From: CAYSAA01 sp964428905
GTDB taxonomy: Bacteria > Atribacterota > Phoenicimicrobiia > Phoenicimicrobiales > Stramentimicrobiaceae
Direction of reading: 5' to 3'
NCBI GenBank assembly: GCA_964428905.1
Contig: CAYSAA010000047.1
Span: 1-5,124, forward strand
Length of the DNA stretch: 5,124 bases
Shown: piece after piece, positions 1 to 5,124 of the stretch
How the letters are laid out: each line of letters starts with the position of its first letter
Numbering within the stretch: position 1 is the stretch's first letter
Notes under the pieces: generated by a model
Seen by the model: the letters and a program-made list of their open reading frames with translations, nothing else
What the model was told of the DNA's origin: nothing
Databases searched by the model: none
Program-made: the position numbers and the translations under genes

Positions 1-560
1 TTTTCGGGTTTAATCAAAAAACTAAAGACTTTTTGGGGCAACCAGTAAAAGAGATATCCATGCCCGATAGAGCCTACCTTGGTAGGCAAGTTATGTATAG
101 GTATATTTCCGCAAATAATCTCAGCAACACCATAGGCAATACCATACATCCCAAAAGTAGCAATAAAGGGAGGTACCCTTAATCTAGCCACTAAAAATCC
201 ATTAATAAAACCGGGAATTAACCCGACCAGCAAAGCACTTAGAATGCCAATAGTAATAGCCAATTCTTGTGAAAAACCAGCTCCCCATAATTCAACCATC
301 ACTTTGGCCGAAATAACTGAACTGAATCCCACCATAAAACCTACTGATAGGTCAATACCCCCGGTAACAATGACAAAGGTTTGTCCGGCAGCAAGCAAAA
401 GAATAGTCGTTGAAGCCATAAATATTTCCTGGATATTTTGCAAGCTAAAATAATTAGTCCCTACCAGGCTGAAATAGATAACTTCAACAGCCAGGAAAAT
501 TAAAATCCATCTTCTTAATATACTCATCCCTGTTTCTTTTAATTTACCTTGTTCAATCAT
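1..560 (-). CDS. ABC sugar transporter permease 2, RbsC type (partial)
   Basis: The first 186 codons of an inner-membrane permease of the ribose/xylose class (BPD_transp_2 family); the rest lies beyond the left edge. The ATG at 560-558 overlaps the TGA of permease 1 as ATGA, so the two are probably translationally coupled. Visible features are a hydrophobic first segment (about residues 17-34), the family motif TGGIDLSVG (67-75) inside a membrane segment, and the loop and helix start GFLVARLRVPPFIATFG (121-137). It is a diverged paralogue of permease 1: the motifs TFVI-x-x-GGIDLS, NGFLVARLRVPPFIAT and LIKPE occur in the same order in both. Its N-terminus is shorter, lacking about 20 residues of the polar leader of permease 1. 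Inference: the two form a heterodimeric channel fed by the binding protein at 2731-1763. The coupling ATPase is not in the window and may follow downstream. Family assignment is firm; substrate is not. Confidence 0.93.
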   Translation of the reverse strand, partial: MIEQGKLKETGMSILRRWILIFLAVEVIYFSLVGTNYFSLQNIQEIFMASTTILLLAAGQTFVIVTGGIDLSVGFMVGFSSVISAKVMVELWGAGFSQELAITIGILSALLVGLIPGFINGFLVARLRVPPFIATFGMYGIAYGVAEIICGNIPIHNLPTKVGSIGHGYLFYWLPQKVFSFLIKPE

Positions 561-1666
561 TCTTTATGCACCAGCTCCGGAAAAAATTGATCTATCAGAA
601 CAACAATAATCAAGATAACACCAATAGCAATATAACGATAAAAAATTGGTAAACCCATCATCATTAATCCATTATTCAGAGTTCCTATTATCAGGACTCC
701 AACGGTTGTACCCCAGATACTTCCCTTGCCGCCAGTTAGACTGGCACCACCGATAATCACTGCAGCAACTGCAAATAATTCATAACTGGAAGTATACTGG
801 GTATGCACACCCATATGTAATTTATAAACCAGCAACACTCCTGCACAGGAAGCAAGGAAAGATGATATAAGATATATTTTAATAAGATGCCAGGGAACAT
901 TAATTCCAGCCCTTATTGCGGCATTAACTTCATCGCCAATGGCATAGGTATGCTGGCCGAATCGTGTATGAGAAAGAATAAAAGAAAATAATATAAGTAC
1001 TAAGAGAATGATGAGAATAGGTATAGGTATTATTTTAATTAAACTTAATATATCTGCCCTATCGGTCAATTCTGGTTTAATCAATATGGAAAATCCTTCT
1101 TTTTGGGAAAAATAAGCCAAGAAGGCATTCCCAAAATCCCTAACCTGTAAGGGTAAAAATCCGATTGGGAAACCCTCGCAAAGACGCCAGGCTAGACCGT
1201 TGGCAATGCCCCACATTCCCAGAGTAGCAATAAAGGGTGGTACACGTAAACGAGCAACCAAAAAACCGTTAACCAAACCAGGTATTGAACCCAGCAATAA
1301 TCCTACCAGAGAACCTATCAACATACCTATAAAAGGAGCATAGCCGGCAGCATTCATATCACGCATAACAATTGCTGTACTGACACAGGCAAAACCCATC
1401 ACAAAACCAATTGATAGATCTATACCACCACTAATAATAACAAAGGTTTCTCCTGCAGCTAACAATAGAAGAGAACTGACGCCTAATATCAGACTGTTAA
1501 AATTGTTAACACTAAAAAATTTTTCTCCCAGAAGGCTAAATAAAAATAATAGAAAAATTAAAAAGAAAAAAGACCAACTACGACCTATATAATGAATTAT
1601 TTGACTTCTAGTACCATCTTGGCAATTATTAGCAATTCTATCATAGGACAATTTTACATTAGCCAT
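557..1666 (-). CDS. ABC sugar transporter permease 1, RbsC type
   Basis: A complete 369-residue inner-membrane permease of the ribose/xylose/galactoside ABC class, a little longer than typical RbsC (about 320). The extra length is a polar N-terminal leader (residues 1-28) and a loop around 170-205. Hydrophobic segments lie near 31-47, 59-79, 84-100, 112-133, 212-231, 264-281, 297-306 and 318-358. Family signatures are SGGIDLSIG (79-87), NGFLVARLRVPPFIATLG (133-150), the cytoplasmic loop GDEVNAAIRAGINVPW (244-259), which occupies the usual ATPase-contact position, and GGASLTGGKGSIWGT (306-320). The ATG is preceded by AAAGGG about 10 bases upstream. It follows the binding protein after 96 bp containing a strong hairpin, and overlaps permease 2 by four bases. 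Inference: it imports the sugar delivered by the upstream binding protein as a heterodimer with permease 2. Confidence 0.96.
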   Translation of the reverse strand: MANVKLSYDRIANNCQDGTRSQIIHYIGRSWSFFFLIFLLFLFSLLGEKFFSVNNFNSLILGVSSLLLLAAGETFVIISGGIDLSIGFVMGFACVSTAIVMRDMNAAGYAPFIGMLIGSLVGLLLGSIPGLVNGFLVARLRVPPFIATLGMWGIANGLAWRLCEGFPIGFLPLQVRDFGNAFLAYFSQKEGFSILIKPELTDRADILSLIKIIPIPILIILLVLILFSFILSHTRFGQHTYAIGDEVNAAIRAGINVPWHLIKIYLISSFLASCAGVLLVYKLHMGVHTQYTSSYELFAVAAVIIGGASLTGGKGSIWGTTVGVLIIGTLNNGLMMMGLPIFYRYIAIGVILIIVVLIDQFFPELVHKE

Positions 1667-1687
1667 TGAATATCTACCCTTTTAATT

Positions 1688-1720
1688 AAAGCGACAGAGG
1701 TTATTGCCCTCTGTCGCTTT
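1688..1720 (-). terminator. Intercistronic hairpin, likely partial terminator or mRNA stabiliser
   Basis: A perfect 13-bp inverted repeat: AAAGCGACAGAGG pairs with CCTCTGTCGCTTT across a 7-base loop. It lies between the binding-protein stop (1763) and the permease 1 start (1666). On the transcribed minus strand the 3' arm ends CTTTAATT, a weak U-tract, so full termination is unlikely. On the plus strand the arm runs into TTTTT, but no plus-strand gene is present to terminate. Hairpins after the binding-protein gene are well known in ABC transporter operons (for example malE-malF), where they let the binding protein be made in excess over the permeases. That role is inferred here from position and structure. 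Confidence 0.8.
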
Positions 1721-1762
1721 TTAGTCTTCAACTTTACCCGGAATCATTAATAACAATATAGT

Positions 1763-2731
1763 TTATTTATAGACATATTGCTGGGCTTCCGGATCATTGA
1801 CATTTTCCTGGTTAAAGACAAAGAATCCTGGTGTCACTTTTTTAGGAATTTCTGCACCTTCCTTAAGGTATTTAACCCCCCATTCCACGCAAAGAGCACC
1901 CATCTGAGCAGGCATTTGGGCTAAAATTAAATCTACCTCACCTCTTTTTAATGCCTCAATCAACGTTTCTGTGGCATCCCAGGTAGCAATTTTGACAGCC
2001 CCTTCTAAGCCAGCACCAATCACTGCCTGATACGCTCCCTGAGCACTGAAGACATTGACTCCGAATACTGCTGCCAGATCGGGGTGTCTCTGCAAAGCTG
2101 CGCTAACCTGTGCTGCAGCAGTTTCCTGAACATCCAGACAATATTCTACCCCAACTAGTTCCATCTCCGGGAAAATCTTAAGCCCTGCCCTGAATCCAAG
2201 CTCCCGGTTCATAACACTGGAAGTATCCGGATTAGTGTTTTCTAAAAAGACCTTCCCCTTACCACCTAACATTATAGCTAATTGTCCGGCGACAACTTGA
2301 CCTCCTAAAAAGTTGTCTGTCCCGATAAAGGAAAGCGGAAAATCATAATCACTCGGTTTTGTGTAATCACCATCTCCAAGATAGGTATCAACGGTAATCA
2401 CCGGAATACCACTGTCATGAATTTCTTTCAAAACCGGAATCAGTGCCTCGGTAGATGTAGGTGCAGTAAAGAGCAGATCAATATCGCCTCTCGCTACTAA
2501 GGCTTTCAAGATAGGAACCTGATATTCCGGCCCCCAGGCTTTGGGATACTCTCCAATTAGCAATTCTACATCCAACTCCTCAGCTTTGGCTTGAGCTCCT
2601 TTTTCCATGGTAAAGTAAAAGGGATCTGCAATACCGGGCATAAAGGCAAATCTAAGTTGTGCAGCACAGGTCATAGTCACAAATAAGATAAGTAAAGATA
2701 CGATCATTAAATGAATAGTGAGCTTTTTCAT
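1763..2731 (-). CDS. Periplasmic sugar-binding protein of ABC transporter (RbsB type)
   Basis: A 322-residue substrate-binding protein of the Peripla_BP_4 (ribose/galactose) family. I start it at the ATG at 2731, not at an in-frame TTG at 2749, because GAGGAGG (2747-2741) sits 9 bases before this ATG and the TTG itself overlaps that site. The N-terminus MKKLTIHLMIVSLLILFVTM is a classic signal peptide, probably cut near CAA-QL (residues 22-26). Cys22 follows TMT, which is not a lipobox, so the mature protein is probably soluble in the periplasm. Aligned by eye with E. coli RbsB, the likely sugar contacts are the aromatics of FYF (38-40), Asp115, Arg177, Asn226, Asp252 and Gln272. The partner of RbsB Arg90 is Thr116, and the Asp after the RbsB Asn is Val227, so specificity may differ from ribose. 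The adjacent isomerase suggests D-lyxose or a related aldose (inference). Confidence 0.94.
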   Translation of the reverse strand: MKKLTIHLMIVSLLILFVTMTCAAQLRFAFMPGIADPFYFTMEKGAQAKAEELDVELLIGEYPKAWGPEYQVPILKALVARGDIDLLFTAPTSTEALIPVLKEIHDSGIPVITVDTYLGDGDYTKPSDYDFPLSFIGTDNFLGGQVVAGQLAIMLGGKGKVFLENTNPDTSSVMNRELGFRAGLKIFPEMELVGVEYCLDVQETAAAQVSAALQRHPDLAAVFGVNVFSAQGAYQAVIGAGLEGAVKIATWDATETLIEALKRGEVDLILAQMPAQMGALCVEWGVKYLKEGAEIPKKVTPGFFVFNQENVNDPEAQQYVYK

Positions 2732-2740
2732 TATTCTTTT

Positions 2741-2747
2741 CCTCCTC
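2741..2747 (-). promoter_or_regulatory. Ribosome binding site of the binding-protein gene
   Basis: GAGGAGG with a 9-base gap to the ATG at 2731. It decides the start: an upstream in-frame TTG at 2749 would include this site inside the coding region and add MRRKRI ahead of the signal peptide. Confidence 0.85.
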
Positions 2748-2903
2748 AACTTAAAAATTTAACATCTGGCACAATTTTAAATCTAATATAGGATTACACT
2801 TTGTTTTTTTCTTTCCACCTCCTTTTCAGCTTTAATCTGTCTTCATCAGTTTTGTGATTGCAATTTTCAGTAATATCATCTGCAACTACTGGTATGCTGC
2901 TAT

Positions 2904-2928
2904 AATTATAAAACACTTTTTTATAATT
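2904..2928. repeat. Perfect 10-bp inverted repeat, possible operator
   Basis: AATTATAAAA (2904-2913) and TTTTATAATT (2919-2928) are exact reverse complements separated by CACTT. The repeat covers the spacer and -10 box of the candidate promoter, which is where a repressor dimer would block polymerase. Both arms are pure A/T, unlike the GC-centred operators of most LacI-family regulators, so the binding protein, if there is one, is unknown. Chance symmetry in AT-rich DNA is possible. Confidence 0.5.
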
Positions 2929-2933
2929 CTCTA
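2905..2933 (-). promoter_or_regulatory. Candidate sigma-70-type promoter for the transporter genes
   Basis: On the minus strand, TAGAGA (2933-2928; four of six matches to TTGACA) is followed by a 17-base spacer and a perfect TATAAT (2910-2905). Transcription would begin near 2898 and give a leader of about 165 bases before the binding-protein ATG. The position in the only long gap of the gene row supports it. In DNA this AT-rich a TATAAT can arise by chance, so this remains a candidate. Confidence 0.42.
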
Positions 2934-2994
2934 CTCCTTTGCACTAATATTTAAAAAAGCATAAATACTTGAGAAAAACCATAAGTAAATATCG

Positions 2995-3421
2995 CTACAA
3001 ATTTTCAACGTTCTTGATTTCTTGCTGTAGATCTTCACTGGAAATCAATAATCCTATTTCTAACTGAATGACCTGCTTTTCACCGGGTTCTAGATAAACC
3101 AGGCTTCTCTGTTTTCTTTCTTTAGAACGTCCTTCTAACAAGCAATTTGAGGGCTCTAATCCAGTCACATAATTACCCATTTCCAAAAATTTCCATCGAA
3201 TAAAATGAGGCAGATAACGGCTATCATAGTAAATATATATACCTAAATTCTTTTCAGAATTAACTAAAGCCGCCCTACTCCATCCGACATTCCACTGCTT
3301 CTACGCCATCAGCCTTGCCCTCCTGATAAACAAAACGCTTTAATCCTGCCACCTGATGTAAACTACCAAAATAACGTTTGATTTCCTCACGAGTAAGGAA
3401 CTTATTGCCCATTTTCAGCAT
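2995..3421 (-). pseudogene. DUF4432 (aldose 1-epimerase-like) gene with internal deletion and frameshift
   Basis: The remains of a DUF4432-family gene, beta-sandwich proteins related to aldose 1-epimerase and often found in sugar loci. From the ATG at 3421, well placed after AAGGAGGG (3437-3430), one frame encodes 48 residues ending at TAG (3277-3275). It includes FLTREEIKRYFG and GLKRFVYQEGKADGVEAVEC, which resemble the family N-terminus. A second frame, open from about 3285 to TAG at 2997-2995, encodes the family C-terminus: GWSRAALVN, then FIRWKFLEMGNYVTGLEPSN, EGRSKER and YLEPGEKQVIQLEIG. Only about 140 of the usual 300-plus residues remain, so about 200 central residues are missing and the two ends are out of frame; the junction lies near 3285-3290. 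Codon style matches the neighbours, which suggests recent decay or an assembly error. It follows the isomerase by 23 bp. A working protein is very unlikely. Confidence 0.82.
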
Positions 3422-3444
3422 GACTAAGTCCCTCCTTCTTTAAT

Positions 3445-3978
3445 TTAATCTTCGTTAACTCTCTTAATCCTGGGATTAGTAAATACATCGGTAGCATCAT
3501 CACTGGGAGAAGAAAATTCAGAAACAACCGCACCCTCTTTCCCAGCTTGAAACCAATGTAAAGTATCTTTACTAATCGTATATTGCTGCCCGGGTTTTAG
3601 TATAATCTCATGAAATACAGTGTAGTAAGATTCATCACCTTCCGGGGGAGAAGCTATAGGTTGTGATGTTCTTTGTCCCTCTATATAAAGATAAGCCGTA
3701 CCATAGCGGCAGCGGAAGGTTTCTTGTTTCCCTTCCTGGCCAGCATGATCCGGGTGCCGGTGCTCAGGGCAGGTCTGGTGGGGAAACAATACCATTTCCT
3801 TGGCGCAATAGCGGTCATTATTCACATACACTACGAGCACCAAACCGGTTCTTTTAAAATCATTTAACCCCATATCTGCTATTTCCATATTTTTAATCTC
3901 ATCATCAGATAGAACAATACCAGCCTTTTTATAATAATCAAGTGCCTCTTTCTTTATTTTTTCCAACTCATCTTTCAT
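3445..3978 (-). CDS. D-lyxose isomerase (cupin family, YdaE-like)
   Basis: A complete 177-residue cytoplasmic cupin of the D-lyxose ketol-isomerase family (PF07385), which interconverts D-lyxose and D-xylulose and commonly also D-mannose and D-fructose, using a divalent metal. The metal site is visible as CPEHRHPD (70-77, giving His73 and His75), Glu86 in GKQETFRCRYG (83-93) and His141 in DTLHWFQAG (138-146). The His-x-His, +11 Glu, +55 His spacing is what the family shows as I remember it. The N-terminal helix (1-20, Lys/Glu-rich) and the tail SEFSSPSDDATDVFTNPRI (153-171) are also family-like. The length equals that of the short YdaE branch. The ATG at 3978 has AAAGGA 9 bases upstream. It lies 53 bp after the kinase and 23 bp before the epimerase remnant, consistent with one transcript for sugar catabolism. 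Family certain; the physiological substrate (lyxose or mannose) is inferred. Confidence 0.93.
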   Translation of the reverse strand: MKDELEKIKKEALDYYKKAGIVLSDDEIKNMEIADMGLNDFKRTGLVLVVYVNNDRYCAKEMVLFPHQTCPEHRHPDHAGQEGKQETFRCRYGTAYLYIEGQRTSQPIASPPEGDESYYTVFHEIILKPGQQYTISKDTLHWFQAGKEGAVVSEFSSPSDDATDVFTNPRIKRVNED

Positions 3979-4031
3979 TCTTTTTATCCTTTCCTCAAAT
4001 TAATAATTTAAAAACTGATATTTGTTGACGC

Positions 4032-5124
4032 TCAAAATCTTTCCCATAACTGATACTCAGGAAGCCATTCCCACTGCTTTGTTGACAATAGGGGCAACTG
4101 CTTTTTCCAGCCTTTAGATATCCTTTCTTTTATTTCAATCATTGACTTTATTCCGCTGGTAGCATCTGTTGCTTCGACACAATAAGCACCTGTAGCTGTA
4201 CCGATATTTATGGCTTGCTCAGGTGTTGAGCCCTGTACGATTTGAGAAAGAAAACCTGCAATGGTAGCATCTCCTGCTCCAGTTGTTCCTATTACTTTTG
4301 TATTAAAGCAGGAAGAAAATAACTGTCGTAATGACCATTTTTTTAGATCAATGGTAGAAAAAAGATGCTTACTCACCAATTTACCTGTATGTAAAAACAA
4401 ACCAATTTTTCCCAACTTTATCATGACAATATTCGTACCGTATTCCATTATATCCTGACTTAATTGTGACAACCAGTCGAGGGATAAACTTTTCTCACCA
4501 TTGATCCATTGTTGATAATCTTTTCTATTCCACATATACAGGAGCTCATCAATACTGGGCACAAAAATATCAATATAGGGTAAAACATTTTCCAATAATT
4601 TTCTCCAATTGATTTTTCCTGAAGGCGTCTCCGGGTCAGGCATTGCCATATCCAAACTTGTTATCATTTTCATCTTACGTACTTTAGCAAACATTTGGAT
4701 TAGCTCTTGACCATCTTTCTCATAAAATTTTTTCATCAAAGGCGGATAACCAAAATGAAATAAACATGCCCCTTCAATATCAGAATAGGGTATTTCACGG
4801 GCACTAAAAGTGTGATTACTTCCGGGATAGTGCAGAAAGATACGATCGGTATCCGGTGAATTTAATACAATGGTATAAGAAGATGAATCATTGTCGCTTA
4901 TAATTATATTTTTACTTAATTCAACATCTTGTTTTTGTAAGGTTTCTAAAATGATCCTGCCAAAGGCATCATTCCCGATTTTACCTAAAAGGTTAGGTCG
5001 AATTCCCAACTGAAATAAGGCTAAACCGGTATTGGCCACCGAGCCGCCTGTACTTACATCTACACCAGTCATTTCAAGGACATGGCCTGGTATCAACATT
5101 TCAATGCCACCACCGGACCAGCGA
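4032..5124 (-). CDS. PfkB-family sugar kinase (N-terminus cut by window edge)
   Basis: A cytoplasmic ribokinase-fold (PfkB) kinase that transfers phosphate from ATP to a sugar hydroxyl. The frame stays open to the right edge. An ATG at 5099 is not the likely start, because upstream in-frame codons read WSGGGIE and the family needs more N-terminal sequence; perhaps 20-40 residues are missing. Counting from that Met, the first signature region is STGGSVANTGLALFQLG (16-32), followed by LLGKIGNDAFG (37-47). An N/E-type motif is VPSIDELLYM (180-189), and the ATP/anion-hole motif is GTTGAGDATIAGFL (271-284), with Asp277 the catalytic base. The tail after 318 is longer than usual and rich in Trp and Lys (ISKGWKKQLP, QWEWLPEYQLWERF). 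It precedes the isomerase by 53 bp. Inference: it phosphorylates the ketose that the isomerase makes (D-xylulose or D-fructose), but PfkB specificity cannot be read from sequence. Confidence 0.93.
   Translation of the reverse strand, partial: RWSGGGIEMLIPGHVLEMTGVDVSTGGSVANTGLALFQLGIRPNLLGKIGNDAFGRIILETLQKQDVELSKNIIISDNDSSSYTIVLNSPDTDRIFLHYPGSNHTFSAREIPYSDIEGACLFHFGYPPLMKKFYEKDGQELIQMFAKVRKMKMITSLDMAMPDPETPSGKINWRKLLENVLPYIDIFVPSIDELLYMWNRKDYQQWINGEKSLSLDWLSQLSQDIMEYGTNIVMIKLGKIGLFLHTGKLVSKHLFSTIDLKKWSLRQLFSSCFNTKVIGTTGAGDATIAGFLSQIVQGSTPEQAINIGTATGAYCVEATDATSGIKSMIEIKERISKGWKKQLPLLSTKQWEWLPEYQLWERF

Larger units (their letters stand above)
2732..2994 (-). other. Intergenic region upstream of the binding-protein gene
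   Basis: 263 bp of AT-rich DNA between the end of the epimerase pseudogene and the binding-protein gene. It is much longer than the 23 and 53 bp gaps upstream in the same gene row. It contains a candidate promoter under a perfect inverted repeat (listed separately). There is also an open stretch of 49 codons (2943-2794) without a convincing start, and an AAAAGGAGGTGG sequence (2826-2815) resembling a very strong ribosome binding site but followed only by GTG-TAA. A weak AT-rich stem (AGTATTTA with TAAATATT, about 2971-2948) lies just after the pseudogene stop but lacks a terminator-like GC stem. I see no RNA gene or known riboswitch. Confidence 0.6.

Noticed and set aside
72..87. Short palindrome GCCTACC-TT-GGTAGGC
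   Set aside because: It sits inside the permease 2 coding region and encodes part of its chain (LPTKVGSI). A 7-bp stem with a 2-base centre is not a terminator and probably arises by chance.
244..453. Plus-strand open frame of 69 codons
   Set aside because: It lies antisense inside permease 2, whose minus-strand frame carries clear family motifs.
2732..2749. TTG start at 2749 for the binding protein
   Set aside because: It would place the ribosome binding site inside the coding region; the ATG at 2731 gives a normal signal peptide and spacing.
2857..2885. Alternative promoter TTGCAG-17-TGCAAT on the minus strand
   Set aside because: The -10 box is a poor match; the TATAAT just upstream is a better candidate.
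2995..3186. 63-residue stand-alone gene starting at TTG 3186
   Set aside because: Family-matching sequence continues in frame upstream of this TTG to about 3285, so it is the C-terminal piece of the broken DUF4432 gene.
3663..3867. Two overlapping plus-strand open frames of 64 codons
   Set aside because: Both are antisense to the D-lyxose isomerase and have no recognisable protein features.
4261..4458. Plus-strand open frame of 65 codons
   Set aside because: It is antisense to the GAGD end of the PfkB kinase and has no plausible product.

Overview
All genes in this window lie on the minus strand, so transcription runs from the right edge to the left. The order is: a PfkB-family sugar kinase (cut by the right edge), a cupin-type D-lyxose isomerase, the wreck of a DUF4432 (aldose 1-epimerase-like) gene, a periplasmic sugar-binding protein, and two paralogous RbsC-type ABC permeases. 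The second permease is cut by the left edge. Together they read as a sugar uptake and catabolism locus. No ATP-binding subunit (RbsA-type) is visible, so it must lie outside the window or be supplied from elsewhere.

Region by region: 5124-4032 is the kinase; 3978-3445 is the isomerase, 53 bp after it; 3421-2995 is an epimerase-family pseudogene, 23 bp further on, whose N- and C-terminal ends are joined across a large internal deletion and are out of frame. The 263 bp at 2994-2732 hold no convincing gene, but contain a perfect 10-bp inverted repeat lying over a candidate promoter. This suggests the transporter genes have their own regulated start. 2731-1763 is the binding protein, followed by a perfect 13-bp hairpin (1720-1688) before permease 1 (1666-557). 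Permease 2 starts at 560, overlapping the permease 1 stop by four bases (ATGA).

Working model (inference): a pentose or hexose such as D-lyxose or D-mannose is captured by the binding protein and imported through a permease heterodimer. The isomerase converts it to the ketose (D-xylulose or D-fructose) and the PfkB kinase phosphorylates it. The epimerase-like gene would have handled sugar anomers, but looks dead.

The DNA is AT-rich, with strong purine-rich ribosome binding sites. The binding protein has a signal peptide without a recognisable lipobox. That argues for a diderm bacterium over a typical Firmicute, in which such proteins are usually lipoproteins. An anaerobic, carbohydrate-using lineage such as Atribacterota would fit, but this is a guess from style and not from a marker gene. 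I see no RNA gene, CRISPR array, insertion sequence or phage gene. The content is mostly ordinary sugar metabolism; the notable points are the broken epimerase, the tandem permeases and the promoter/operator arrangement.
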